From assembly GCA_044378055.1 (NCBI GenBank), contig JBILXY010000013.1, positions 1 through 27,547 on the forward strand: a stretch of 27,547 nt of DNA, written 5' to 3'. Each line of letters begins with the position of its first letter. Position 1 is the first letter of the stretch. This stretch comes from JBILXY01 sp044378055 (lineage in GTDB: Bacteria > Patescibacteriota > JACMRA01). The notes under the pieces were generated by a model. It made no database searches. It saw only the letters and a list, made by a program, of their open reading frames with translations, and was not told the DNA's origin. Made by a program: the position numbers and the translations under genes. Below, one piece after another: positions 16,103 to 25,232 of the stretch.

Positions 16103-16108
16103 CTCCTT
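16103..16108 (-). promoter_or_regulatory. Shine-Dalgarno site for the GTG start at 16096
   Basis: AAGGAG on the minus strand lies six bases before the GTG codon. It is notable because nearly all other genes of the window lack such a site. Confidence 0.7.
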
Positions 16109-16165
16109 AATAATATTATCATCTCTTGTTATAAAGGTTTGGCTTATATAATTTTGGCAAATGAA

Positions 16166-16189
16166 AACACCTAATTTTCAAAAGGTGTT
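16166..16189 (-). terminator. Hairpin terminator candidate after the 74-83 aa gene
   Basis: On minus, AACACCT (16183-16189) and AGGTGTT (16166-16172) form a seven-pair stem around a ten-base loop, followed by TTTCATTT. The stem overlaps the stop codon of the gene ending at 16188. The T-run is imperfect. Confidence 0.45.
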
Positions 16190-16412
16190 AATCGGATTTA
16201 TTGTACATTATATTTAATTTTTCCAAATAAAACTGCCTATATTCAGCTAAAATTACTTGCCACATTTCACAAGTGATTCCAATAAAAATAGGCTGACATT
16301 GTGCTTCTATTTCTCCTAAACTGTGTAAATTAAATTGAGTGATAATCTCAGCTAACTCTTTTTGTGACAGTATAGTTGTGGAAGTAAGTCTCTCTATAAA
16401 TTCACTCTCCAT
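16188..16412 (-). CDS. Small hypothetical protein, 74 aa
   Basis: I do not recognise the family. The predicted protein is helical and soluble. I start it at ATG 16412; a TTG at 16439 would add nine residues (MASSVVLGI) but has no supporting ribosome site. It shares the minus strand with the infB and possible recO genes upstream and with the 91-residue gene downstream. Its reality rests on an open frame with normal composition and a hairpin at its end. Confidence 0.45.
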   Translation of the reverse strand: MESEFIERLTSTTILSQKELAEIITQFNLHSLGEIEAQCQPIFIGITCEMWQVILAEYRQFYLEKLNIMYNKSD

Positions 16413-16522
16413 AATACCCAAAACTACAGAACTAGCCAATCATCAATGTAAATTTATTTATTCGCAAGTATTTTGTTTAATTGAAGGAAAACTCCACCTT
16501 AATTTATATTGTAAACAGCATT

Positions 16523-16942
16523 TTAAGCAAATCCTAATCTTACCTCTAATTCTTTTCTGAAGGATATTAAATCGATATTTTGGGTTAAAACTAAGCTTTC
16601 TTTCAGCCAGGGTAAAATATCTACTTCTTGCTCCTCTCTTAAGAACTCTAGTAAAATATTTACTTGTTCAGTGTGTTTTAAAAATTCTGGCCAAACTGTT
16701 AAATCAACAATTTTATTAGATTTCAAAATATCCTTTAGAACCCAGTTTTTTTTAGTTTTAATCACCTCTATATCAAGTAAGTAATTGGAAGTTAGTAAAT
16801 AATTTTGTTTAAATTTACTTATTTCAACTGGAAGCCTTATTTTTTCTATCCTTTCTTCGCTTAAAAAAGTAAGGTAGCTAAAACCGGCCATTGCATCGGT
16901 GTATATTTTTAAGGTTAGGCCGTGAATTTGCCTTATTTCCAT
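16523..16942 (-). CDS. Hypothetical protein, possibly a RecO N-terminal-like OB domain
   Basis: The 139-residue protein starts one base after the infB stop (TAG-T-ATG), so it is almost certainly co-translated with infB. The first 80 residues ('LKIYTDAMAGFSYLTFLSEERIEKIRLP...SKFKQNYLL') faintly resemble the N-terminal OB fold of RecO, with a strand-rich start, a basic stretch and a central 'DIEVIKTKKNW' strand. The length is about half that of RecO and the zinc-finger region is absent. In many bacteria rbfA follows infB; this is not RbfA by pattern. The RecO suggestion is inference only. Confidence 0.6.
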   Translation of the reverse strand: MEIRQIHGLTLKIYTDAMAGFSYLTFLSEERIEKIRLPVEISKFKQNYLLTSNYLLDIEVIKTKKNWVLKDILKSNKIVDLTVWPEFLKHTEQVNILLEFLREEQEVDILPWLKESLVLTQNIDLISFRKELEVRLGFA

Positions 16943-16943
16943 A

Positions 16944-18866
16944 CTATTTATGAAGAATTACAGTTTCATCAAAACATTCCAGTTCATCACCTACTTTAAT
17001 TTTAGCTTTGCCTGAAACAGATACACCAAATTGTTGCGGGGCATTTACTTCTTTTACTTTTTCCTTATTTCTTTGCAATTCTACAATTTCAAAATTCTGA
17101 CCTTCAGATCCAGCAATTCTAAGCTGCTTGTTAGAGAATACTTTTCCATCCAGCACTTCTCCACCGAATACTTGAACACCGTTTTTATCACTTTTGAATA
17201 ATGCAAGAACCTTAAGTTTACCCAGAATTGTAATTTTAATTTCATGCCTTGTATTGGCTAAAATTTGTTCTTCTATCCAGTTTAAAAGTTCATAAATAAT
17301 GTCACTTTGAACCAAGTTTACTTTGTCAGTTTCAATTTGTTTGGCAATTCCGGAAAGAAGGTTGGTGTGGAAAGCAAGAATTGTAGATTGGCTGGTTTTA
17401 GCAAATTCAACATCACTTTCAGTAACTGAACCAACAGTGGCACTTTTGATGGTAATTGTTGTATTTTCTTGAGGAATTTTTAAAATTGTTTCCTTTAATG
17501 CTTCTAAAGATCCGGCAACATCGGCTTTTAAAACTAGGTTAATCTGTCCTTCTGTAACTGCAACAGTTTGTAAAATATTTCCCTTCTTTGCAACTTTTTT
17601 GGCAGTTTCCATAGAGGCGGCATTTACGGCTTCTTTGGCAGTTTCATAGGTTTGAACAAGCTCGCCGATTGAAACTCCACTTGGAAAACCATAAATTACA
17701 ACCGGCATTCCCAAGCTTCCAGCTGCAATTACTTTACCTTCTGTGTTCAAAATTTTCTTAATTTTAGCCACAATTTGTCCGCTACGAATATGATCGCCTA
17801 CCTTTAATTCTCCCTTAGTAACAAGCACAGTTGTTTCTTCTCCCTGTTTTGAATCTAGATGACTTTCCACAACTACGGCTTGACCTGGAACATTAATTTG
17901 ACCTTTTAAATTAGCTACTTCGGCATGCAACATTAAAGTATCAAGCAACATGTCTAGGTTTGTACCAATTTTAGCGGAAATAGGAATAAACGGTGTAGTT
18001 CCTCCCCATTCTTCAGGTACAAGACCGAAAGCGGCTATTTCTTGTTTAACTCTATCAATATCTGCTTCAGGTAAGTCCATTTTATTTATGGCTACAATTA
18101 CTGGGGTTTTGCTTAATTTAGCTCTTTCAATAACTTCAACAGTTTGTGGTTTAGGTCCTTCGGTGGCTGAAACCATTAGAATAATAAAATCGGCTAATTG
18201 TGTTCCTCTGGCTCTCATGGCGGTAAAGGCTGCATGTCCTGGTGTGTCGATGAATGTAATTTTATTTCCTTTAAAATCTATTTGGTAGCTGCTAATGTGT
18301 TGGGTAATTGCCCCTGCTTCACCAGCTACAACATTGGTTTTACGAATTGTGTCCAAAAGTGTGGTTTTACCGTGGTCAACATGGCCCATTACAGTTACAA
18401 CTGGTGGTCTTGGAACAATTTTACCAGACTCGTTTGCGTCCAATTCAAAGGCATTTAAGTTATTTAAATCGGCCGAATTAACATTCCCTGTTTCAATATC
18501 TAAACTATCTGGGTAAACCTGAACTCCAAGCTCTTCCGCAATTAAATTAGCTGTGTCGTAATCAATTTTTTCATTTAAAGTTACCATCACCCCGTTCATG
18601 ATTAAAGTTTTTACAACATTTCCAGAAGGCCTACCTATGGTTTCAGCAAAATCTGCTACCGTCATAGTTGCTGGTAGATAAATTTTATCATCATTTTGAA
18701 GTTTGGCTGCTTTATCAGGGCGTAAAACTTTGGTAATTTCTAAAGCTGAATTATATGGAATGCGAGTATTTCTTCCAGCAAAACCGGGAATACTTTTAGA
18801 AGTTCCGGTGTCTCTAAGGTCGGAAACTGATACGCCTAAAATTTTTGCTAAGGTTGAAATATTCAT
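16944..18866 (-). CDS. infB: Translation initiation factor IF-2
   Basis: IF-2 is the GTPase that brings fMet-tRNA to the small ribosomal subunit and promotes subunit joining. An N-terminal IF2_N-type helical domain (1-50) and a second one (about 66-120) precede the G domain: G1 GHVDHGKT (161-168), switch region AGAITQHI (184-191), G3 DTPGH (207-211), and G4 NKMD (261-264). Domains II-IV follow to residue 640. At 640 residues it is a short form, lacking the long charged N-terminal region of enteric IF-2. After the G3 strand it reads VSATEGPKPQT where most IF-2 proteins have a 'DGV' segment. No Shine-Dalgarno sequence precedes its ATG at 18866. It is divergent from the surface-protein gene, 137 bases away. 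Confidence 0.96.
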   Translation of the reverse strand: MNISTLAKILGVSVSDLRDTGTSKSIPGFAGRNTRIPYNSALEITKVLRPDKAAKLQNDDKIYLPATMTVADFAETIGRPSGNVVKTLIMNGVMVTLNEKIDYDTANLIAEELGVQVYPDSLDIETGNVNSADLNNLNAFELDANESGKIVPRPPVVTVMGHVDHGKTTLLDTIRKTNVVAGEAGAITQHISSYQIDFKGNKITFIDTPGHAAFTAMRARGTQLADFIILMVSATEGPKPQTVEVIERAKLSKTPVIVAINKMDLPEADIDRVKQEIAAFGLVPEEWGGTTPFIPISAKIGTNLDMLLDTLMLHAEVANLKGQINVPGQAVVVESHLDSKQGEETTVLVTKGELKVGDHIRSGQIVAKIKKILNTEGKVIAAGSLGMPVVIYGFPSGVSIGELVQTYETAKEAVNAASMETAKKVAKKGNILQTVAVTEGQINLVLKADVAGSLEALKETILKIPQENTTITIKSATVGSVTESDVEFAKTSQSTILAFHTNLLSGIAKQIETDKVNLVQSDIIYELLNWIEEQILANTRHEIKITILGKLKVLALFKSDKNGVQVFGGEVLDGKVFSNKQLRIAGSEGQNFEIVELQRNKEKVKEVNAPQQFGVSVSGKAKIKVGDELECFDETVILHK

Positions 18867-19003
18867 AATCTAAAAAGTTGATTCTATAGTTAAAAGATGT
18901 CACAGAAAGGTGGTTTTTGTCAAAGTTGTTTCAAAACTCAAAAATTAAAAAAGCTTTACAAGAATTGGTACATGTATCTTTCTTTACATAAGAATTTTTA
19001 CAT

Positions 19004-21208
19004 ATGGCGGATAATCAAAATTTTCCAAATACAAGCGCAAACCCAAACCAGGCACCATACCCTCAGCCTGTTCCATCAACACCAAGTTATACACCAATTG
19101 GGGCAGGTTCACCGCAGCCTGAAGTTGTAACCTCAAACAATCCTTTTGAAAATGGAAATGTTCAGCAAGCGAATAATACCGGAGCTACTTTTAATCCAAA
19201 TATGTCGGGTCAAGCTTATCCAAATAACGCACAAAGTAATCCACAACCCGAGCCTCAGAACATTAATAGTTTTGCTTATGGGCAGCAACCTTCTGGAAAT
19301 GTAAACCAGCCAGGCCAAGAATATATTGATTTGTCACCAGTGCAAGGTGCTGGCATTCCAGGTAACCAATATTTCCAGGTTGAAGGTCAAGCTACTCAGG
19401 TTCAGCCAACTAAGAACAAAGATATTCTAGGAAAATTTAACAAAATAGACCTTAAAAAATTACAAGATTGGGCCTTGAAGAAATGGTGGTTAATTTTACT
19501 TGTGGTTATAGCTTTAGCAGTGCTAGCCCTAGGTATATTTGCTATTCTAGCAAGACCTGTAGCACCTACTGGTCCATTTAATAATGTTGTGGGTGTAATT
19601 CAAGCCCCAGTTACTTCACCTGGTGGAAGCCCTAATACTTGGAAAGTAAAAATTACAAACAATGAAAAAGTAAATTTGGAAGATGTGGAAATTTCATTAA
19701 AATTCGATAAAGCTTTTAGATATACAAAATCAATCAACCCTGAACCAAGTGATACTTTAGGTACAAAATATACCTATAGCCAAATTGCTGGAAGTGGCCT
19801 TGGTACAAGTGAAGTTTTAATTCAATTTGAAGGCGTTTTAAACGGACAAATAGATGAAGAAACAGTAATGAGCGGTACAATTACCTACACACCTTCACCA
19901 CTTAAAGGAACTGCAAATAATAGAAAATCTATCGCAATTTCAGCTAGCAAAACCAAAATTACAGCACCTGAAATTAAATTGCTACTTGTTCCTAGAGATC
20001 AAGAAGTTCAAAATGGCAGTGAAGCCCAAATTACGGCAACTTTTGAAAACACTTCCGGAAGAGAATTGAAAGATTTACAAATTAGAATGAACTATCCTGA
20101 CAGAAATAGTTTTACCTATTCAACTTCCCAGTTAAATCTAGGCGGAGGAGCAAGCCCTAAAGATTCTCCGGATAATGGTAATAACATTTGGAATGTACCA
20201 TCTCTACCTTCTCAAAGACAAGCCACTTTAACAATCGCTGGAATTCTTTCTGGGGCTGAAAATTCTAAACAAATATTTACAATGGAAATTTCCGTAAAAA
20301 ATGGAGATACTTTCCAAGTTCTAGCCAATACTTCCAGAGACATTACTGTTAAATCTCAGCCATTAATAATTAGCACTTTAATTGAAGGAAGAGACTCTAC
20401 TAAAATGTTTAAATCTGGGGAAACTTTAGTGGTTACTGTAAATTACCAGAACAAAAGTTCACAAACCTTGCAAAACCTAGAAATTCTTTCCTTCCTAGAT
20501 GATCCTGCAAGTTTATTGGATTACGACACTGTTTCCTTTGTGGGAGGCTCTTCAGGAAATATTAGTAATAAAGTTATTCAATGGCGATCAAGTGGTAACC
20601 CAAGTTTCTTAAATGTTGTTCCTCAGCAAAAAGGAAGTGTAAGTTTTACTATTCGAACCAAAACTGGGGCAGCTTTCATAGCTTCAAAATTAAATCAGAA
20701 TGCCTATACTTTATTGCCAAGAGCTCAGGCTAAATCAATTAATTTATCACAAATTGAAACAGCTGGAGAAATTTATAAAGCCCAAGGAGATCTAGAATTT
20801 ACCCAAACCATAACCCAAAAACCAAACACTTCTGGAAACGCTAATCTTCGAACCTATACAGTAACTTGGACTTTGAAAACAAGGCAAAATAAAGTTAATG
20901 AAGTAACAATTGCAACTACAACTAATCTACCTCCGGCTAACGCTTGGAAACAGGCTAGTGTTTCACCTGCAAGCCTTTCTTCCCAAATTAGTTACGATGC
21001 TGCTATAGGTAAAATTATATGGAAAGCAGGCGATTTAGCAAGCTATACTGGTCTTTCAAACCCAGTGGTAAGTATTAGTTTTGATATGGAATATATTCAG
21101 GGATCCACAGCAAGTAATAAGCTGTTTGATATTCCAAATATTACTGGAGTAGACGATTTCACTGGTGAAAAATTTGTGCTACAAGGTCAGGCCGGTACAG
21201 CAAATTAA
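19004..21208 (+). CDS. Surface protein: disordered cytoplasmic head, one membrane span, four Ig-like repeats
   Basis: The 734-residue protein has a Pro/Asn/Gln-rich, probably disordered N-terminus (1-135), a basic stretch, one membrane segment (about 161-183), and an extracellular part made of beta-sandwich units. Four units share a pattern of a short strand ending in Asn/Thr-Ser followed by 'L.DL.I': near 217 (ITNNEKVNLEDVEI), 347 (FENTSGRELKDLQI), 481 (YQNKSSQTLQNLEI) and 621. They are spaced 130-140 residues, as in CARDB/DUF11-type domains. No sortase signal or signal peptidase site is evident, so it stays membrane bound. It may act as an adhesin or structural surface protein. The next gene follows after a TAA-T-ATG junction, indicating one transcript. 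Confidence 0.75.
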   Translation: MADNQNFPNTSANPNQAPYPQPVPSTPSYTPIGAGSPQPEVVTSNNPFENGNVQQANNTGATFNPNMSGQAYPNNAQSNPQPEPQNINSFAYGQQPSGNVNQPGQEYIDLSPVQGAGIPGNQYFQVEGQATQVQPTKNKDILGKFNKIDLKKLQDWALKKWWLILLVVIALAVLALGIFAILARPVAPTGPFNNVVGVIQAPVTSPGGSPNTWKVKITNNEKVNLEDVEISLKFDKAFRYTKSINPEPSDTLGTKYTYSQIAGSGLGTSEVLIQFEGVLNGQIDEETVMSGTITYTPSPLKGTANNRKSIAISASKTKITAPEIKLLLVPRDQEVQNGSEAQITATFENTSGRELKDLQIRMNYPDRNSFTYSTSQLNLGGGASPKDSPDNGNNIWNVPSLPSQRQATLTIAGILSGAENSKQIFTMEISVKNGDTFQVLANTSRDITVKSQPLIISTLIEGRDSTKMFKSGETLVVTVNYQNKSSQTLQNLEILSFLDDPASLLDYDTVSFVGGSSGNISNKVIQWRSSGNPSFLNVVPQQKGSVSFTIRTKTGAAFIASKLNQNAYTLLPRAQAKSINLSQIETAGEIYKAQGDLEFTQTITQKPNTSGNANLRTYTVTWTLKTRQNKVNEVTIATTTNLPPANAWKQASVSPASLSSQISYDAAIGKIIWKAGDLASYTGLSNPVVSISFDMEYIQGSTASNKLFDIPNITGVDDFTGEKFVLQGQAGTAN

Positions 21209-21209
21209 T

Positions 21210-22421
21210 ATGACAGATAAGCAAGGATTTATTCCCCAAAAAAATAGAAATGACCTTACCGCTCATTTTGCTAAGGTAGTAGGCAACAAAAAAGTAAGTG
21301 TTGCAATCGATGCAGCTAATTTATACTATGCCTCGAGTGTTAGTAAAATTAAGATCGACTACTTCCAAGTGGCTAATTGGTTCAAGGAAAATTGTGCCAG
21401 TGTAAATTTGAATTTTTATACCGCTTTCGACCCAGAAGATGCTAAGCAACTAGAGTTTTTTCAAGGCCTGGAAGCTGCAGGGTATAATGTAGTTAAAAAA
21501 GCCATTAAAGTCTTCGAGGATAGTAAGAAAGGTAATATGGATATTGAACTTGCCGTAGATGCTATTGTTCAGCAAGATTCATATGAAATTCTTATTTTAC
21601 TAAGCGGCGATGGTGATTTTACCTATTTAATTTCAGCACTAGAAAAACTTGGAAAGCAAACTATTATTCTTGGAATTGGAGGTTTTACCTCTTATGAATT
21701 ACACCAAGAAGCAGGAAGATATTTCTTCTTAAATAGAATTAGCCATGTTTGGAGGAAATTCTCTAGCAAAACTCCTGAATTAACTTTGCCTATTGATAAA
21801 ACTGAGCAAGAAGAAGGTGTAATTATTCTGGAAAATTTGAATCAAGCAAAATCAAGTTACAATCAGTTTGCTGGTTTTGAAAATATTCCTGCCAAACTAG
21901 AAAAAACCAAGAAAAATAAAGATGGTGAAATTATAGCTAATTTTCCACAACCTGAACAAATTACGGCAAAGCCAAGAACTGCCTCTAAACCAAAGGTAAA
22001 GGAAGAAATCACTCCAAAAGAAATCACATCTGCAAGCAAAACATTGAAAAACAATAGTCCAAGACAGCCCAGAATATTGAAGAAAAATGAGACTTTAAAT
22101 CCAGCACTTTCTCCAAACATTAAATCTCTGAATAATAGAGAGGTGGTTGAAGAAAAGAAATCTGGGGAAATTAAAATTCCCAATATCGCCAGAATTAATG
22201 CCGAAAATAGAGTAGTTAGGAAAAGCCAAAACTCCAGTAAAGAAGCTCAAAACCCAGTCACCCCAAAAGTAATTGTAAAAGTTAAACCACCACAAGCCAC
22301 AAAAACCAAGCCCAACAAACAAGCAGATTCGGGAAATAAAACTCCAAATTCGTCCCCCAATCAACCTAAATACCCATCTCCAGCTCGACCAGCAAACCAG
22401 CCTAGGATAATTTTAGATTAA
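21210..22421 (+). CDS. NYN (LabA/DUF88-like) putative RNase with long disordered tail
   Basis: Residues 28-183 form a PIN-like NYN domain: IDAANLYY with D34, GNMDIELAVDA with D111 and D117, and LSGDGDF with D134 and D136, the acidic cluster expected to bind metal for RNA cleavage. Residues about 190-403 are Lys/Pro/Asn-rich and low in hydrophobics, thus probably disordered and perhaps RNA-binding. I start it at ATG 21210, one base after the stop of the surface-protein gene; the open frame extends upstream to 21165 but inside that gene. Pairing of an RNase with a surface protein in one transcript is unexpected, and the target RNA is unknown. It converges on the gene ending at 22494. Confidence 0.85.
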   Translation: MTDKQGFIPQKNRNDLTAHFAKVVGNKKVSVAIDAANLYYASSVSKIKIDYFQVANWFKENCASVNLNFYTAFDPEDAKQLEFFQGLEAAGYNVVKKAIKVFEDSKKGNMDIELAVDAIVQQDSYEILILLSGDGDFTYLISALEKLGKQTIILGIGGFTSYELHQEAGRYFFLNRISHVWRKFSSKTPELTLPIDKTEQEEGVIILENLNQAKSSYNQFAGFENIPAKLEKTKKNKDGEIIANFPQPEQITAKPRTASKPKVKEEITPKEITSASKTLKNNSPRQPRILKKNETLNPALSPNIKSLNNREVVEEKKSGEIKIPNIARINAENRVVRKSQNSSKEAQNPVTPKVIVKVKPPQATKTKPNKQADSGNKTPNSSPNQPKYPSPARPANQPRIILD

Positions 22422-22493
22422 GAAATTTTTAGATACACAATCGACGACTCAGTTTTATTATCGTTAGTAAACCCAAACAGAAACTAATTATTC

Positions 22494-23411
22494 CTATCTC
22501 CACTCAATCAAATTGTCTTGATTAATTTGTTTGGTACTCCAATACACCTTAATTCTTCCTAAACTAATGGTTTTGCGGTGTAAAACTGTGCCTTCTGTCC
22601 ACCTATTTTTCTTATTCAAAGATCCAGATTTCCCTGAATCTAAAGCTTGAAAAAATTCTTGTGCAAAACTAAGTATCAATATTCTTTTTGTGAGGGTAAT
22701 TTTTAAACCAGTTTGAGTATTTGCTTTGTTAAAATGTTTGGCTAATTTATCTTCAACTTCTAAAAGGGCAATTCTATTAAAATCTAAATTGGATTTATTT
22801 AGGCTATTTACTTGGTATTTTAACCTTATAGTTTGTGCATTACTTTGTTTGATTAAATCAAACTGAGAGGGAAGAATAAGCCCATTTTCAAAGCGTTTTT
22901 CTCTGGCTCTGCGTACATAGTTGGAAAGTGTGGTGTCGGTTACCATTTCCAAGGAATACATCTGTGGATACCATCTAATAAAATATTTTTGACTTGCTCT
23001 TTCTAAAAAGTTGTTTAAATCGGCCCACATTTCTTTACCAACTAAATAAATACCCACTAAAGATACAATCCCTTCTATGCTGCTTAATTGATTTGGCCTG
23101 AATATGTAAAAAAAGGTGGTTATTAAAGCGCCTAAACCTAATCCAAACACTTTGCTTCCTGAAGGTATAATCTTCCTGTAAACCGATTTCTGGCCGTCGT
23201 TTATATCCTCCCAATAATCGTTAAGAGGAGAGAAATTAAAATTTTGGCTGGAAATTAATTTACTGTATGGATAAATTGTAATATCAATATCTACTTCTGA
23301 AAAATGCTTTAATTCTTTGGCATTTTTTAATTCTAAAGCATAATTAGAACTATCCAATTTATTAATTTCTAAGATTCCATTTAACCATTTCCATTTATTA
23401 TTTGTACTCAT
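22494..23411 (-). CDS. Hypothetical protein with two membrane segments, 305 aa
   Basis: I do not recognise the family. Two neighbouring hydrophobic segments (about 87-104 and 112-126) form a hairpin, with an 85-residue N-terminal domain and a 175-residue C-terminal domain on the same side of the membrane. It starts 42 bases after the ABC ATPase gene and is likely the last gene of the exporter transcript, so it may be an accessory or substrate-handling part. No Shine-Dalgarno sequence is seen. Confidence 0.65.
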   Translation of the reverse strand: MSTNNKWKWLNGILEINKLDSSNYALELKNAKELKHFSEVDIDITIYPYSKLISSQNFNFSPLNDYWEDINDGQKSVYRKIIPSGSKVFGLGLGALITTFFYIFRPNQLSSIEGIVSLVGIYLVGKEMWADLNNFLERASQKYFIRWYPQMYSLEMVTDTTLSNYVRRAREKRFENGLILPSQFDLIKQSNAQTIRLKYQVNSLNKSNLDFNRIALLEVEDKLAKHFNKANTQTGLKITLTKRILILSFAQEFFQALDSGKSGSLNKKNRWTEGTVLHRKTISLGRIKVYWSTKQINQDNLIEWR

Positions 23412-23453
23412 AATTAAAATTTTAATACTTAGATTGATTGTGAAATTATTGTT

Positions 23454-24197
23454 CTAACTGTTTCTTTTGGCCGATTCTATAAGTTTTATTGCATCTTCAA
23501 AATCCATGGCGGCAGTTATTTTACCGTTGTTGATGAACAAAATTTCGTCTGCATCTTTAATGGTATTTAACCTGTGGGCAATTATAACCTTGGTTGTCTT
23601 TTTTGGAAGTCTTGAAATAATTTTGTTTAACCAAAGCTCGGTTACAGTATCAATATTGGCTGTAGCTTCGTCCATAATCAATAAACTTGGTTTTCTAAGT
23701 AAGATTCTGGTGAAAGCAACCAGTTGTTTCTGACCTAAACTAATGTTTTCAGAATTATTCGAAACCTCTGTAGCAAGACCCTCAGGAAATCTTGTTAACA
23801 CCTCATCTAATTCTAACTCTTTAAGCATATTGGAAAGACCTTCTAATCCAGCAGCTTCAAGTTCAGGATAACCATACATTAAATTATCGCCAATTGTTCC
23901 TGTGAATAGAAAAGGTTCTTGCAAAATATAACCAAAATCTTCAGCTAATTGATATGGCTGAAATGTTCTTATATCTACATTCTTAAATTCGACAACTCCT
24001 TCAGTTGGATCGAATAATCTTACCATTAAACCTGCGGTTGTGGTTTTACCTCCACCAGTTGGCCCAACCAGGGCATAAGTTTTACCTTCCATTAACTTTA
24101 AGTTAACATTTTTAATTATAGTTTGTTCGGGCTTATAACCAAAACTAACATTTTTAAACTCTAGAATTTCTTTGTTATTATTTAATTTTTCAGACAT
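23454..24197 (-). CDS. ABC exporter ATP-binding subunit, catalytic half
   Basis: A stand-alone nucleotide-binding domain: Walker A GPTGGGKT (45-52), Q-loop near 93 (LQEPFLF), signature ISLGQ (152-156), Walker B LLIMDE (172-177) with catalytic E177, and switch histidine H208 (AHRL). The signature deviates from LSGGQ, while the catalytic Glu and His are intact. In heterodimeric exporters one ATP site is normally degenerate; here this subunit supplies the working Walker motifs and the poor signature. Its membrane domain is encoded by the gene just upstream, two bases away but in another reading frame, which is where an exporter half would normally continue. Translation is probably coupled. Confidence 0.9.
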   Translation of the reverse strand: MSEKLNNNKEILEFKNVSFGYKPEQTIIKNVNLKLMEGKTYALVGPTGGGKTTTAGLMVRLFDPTEGVVEFKNVDIRTFQPYQLAEDFGYILQEPFLFTGTIGDNLMYGYPELEAAGLEGLSNMLKELELDEVLTRFPEGLATEVSNNSENISLGQKQLVAFTRILLRKPSLLIMDEATANIDTVTELWLNKIISRLPKKTTKVIIAHRLNTIKDADEILFINNGKITAAMDFEDAIKLIESAKRNS

Positions 24198-24199
24198 AA

Positions 24200-25231
24200 T
24201 TATTTTTCTAAAATTACTAAGTTGCTTTCTAGATTTAATATTTCTCTAACCCTACTCCAAGCGCCTAATGAAGACTGAATATTTCCCCAGATTGAAGCTA
24301 AAATTCTAAGCGGGCTGTAAAGTGAATTGGCGTAAGCCACAAAACCCACTAATAAACCAATTTGAATTTGATTATTTTGTAATTGCCATGCTCCGAAACC
24401 TAAGACAGAAACCAAGGCTATGGAACTTATAACATCGTAAATTGGTCTAAATACGCTGTTTAAGAACTCTGCTCTTTGACCCATTTTTTCAACTTCTTTA
24501 ATTTTGGCTGTAAGCTTTTCTTCAAAATATTGTCTTCTATCAAAAGCAACAATTACACGGAAATTATCTAAATCGCCCTGAACTTCAGAAGTTAATTCAC
24601 CAAGCTTGGCTGAATAGGCTTTGCTGTAACTTTCAACAAAAGGTGATACAATTTGGGTGATAATTATTATTGGAATAAGGAAGAAAAGTGTAACTAAAGC
24701 CAGTTGAAAATTTAGGAATAGAATAAAAATTGCTATACCAAGAACGCTGGTAAAGTTTCCCAGAAATCTTAAAATACTTTCAGAAAGAAGTTGATTAAGT
24801 TTGTCTGCATCGTTATTTATACGGCTGGTTAAATCTCCGCTTTGGTTTTGATTAAAAAAGGCTAGGGGCAATTCTTGAATTTTTCCAAATAGTTTAGTGC
24901 GAAGGGCAAAAAGGGTATTTTGGGCCACTGCACCGATAACTCTGGTTTGGAAAAAGCTGGATAAAGTTGAAACAATATATACTGAAAATAAAATTAAAAC
25001 ATAACCAAATAATTCGGAAATATTGTTATTTTTAATTGGCCCATCAATAACTCTGGAAATTAAATATGGATTTAAAATATTGGCCACAGCACCTAAGCCT
25101 ACAAGAATTAAGGCAAAACCAAGTTTAAATTTCTCAGGTTTTAAAAATTCCCAAAACTCTAACCAGTTGGTACTAAGTTTATCTAGTCCAAGGTTTTCAT
25201 TATCTTTTTGCGTAGTTAAATTATAATTCAT
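24200..25231 (-). CDS. ABC exporter membrane domain (separate subunit)
   Basis: A type IV (exporter fold) membrane domain of about 343 residues: a cytoplasmic amphipathic start, six hydrophobic segments, and coupling-helix features such as 'PLAFFNQNQSGDLTSRINND' in the first intracellular loop. It ends at ILNLESNLVILEK, the point where the linker to the ATPase would follow. The ATPase then begins in a different frame after TAA and two bases. I start it at ATG 25229-25231, one base after the stop of the upstream gene (TAA-T-ATG); an ATG at 25279 would overlap that gene by 47 bases. Confidence 0.88.
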   Translation of the reverse strand: MNYNLTTQKDNENLGLDKLSTNWLEFWEFLKPEKFKLGFALILVGLGAVANILNPYLISRVIDGPIKNNNISELFGYVLILFSVYIVSTLSSFFQTRVIGAVAQNTLFALRTKLFGKIQELPLAFFNQNQSGDLTSRINNDADKLNQLLSESILRFLGNFTSVLGIAIFILFLNFQLALVTLFFLIPIIIITQIVSPFVESYSKAYSAKLGELTSEVQGDLDNFRVIVAFDRRQYFEEKLTAKIKEVEKMGQRAEFLNSVFRPIYDVISSIALVSVLGFGAWQLQNNQIQIGLLVGFVAYANSLYSPLRILASIWGNIQSSLGAWSRVREILNLESNLVILEK

Positions 25232-25232
25232 A

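Noticed and set aside
18897..19130. 77-residue frame across the infB/surface-protein gap
   Set aside because: It overlaps the surface-protein start in another frame, and its amino-acid composition (His/Gln-rich) mirrors the Pro/Asn-rich frame.
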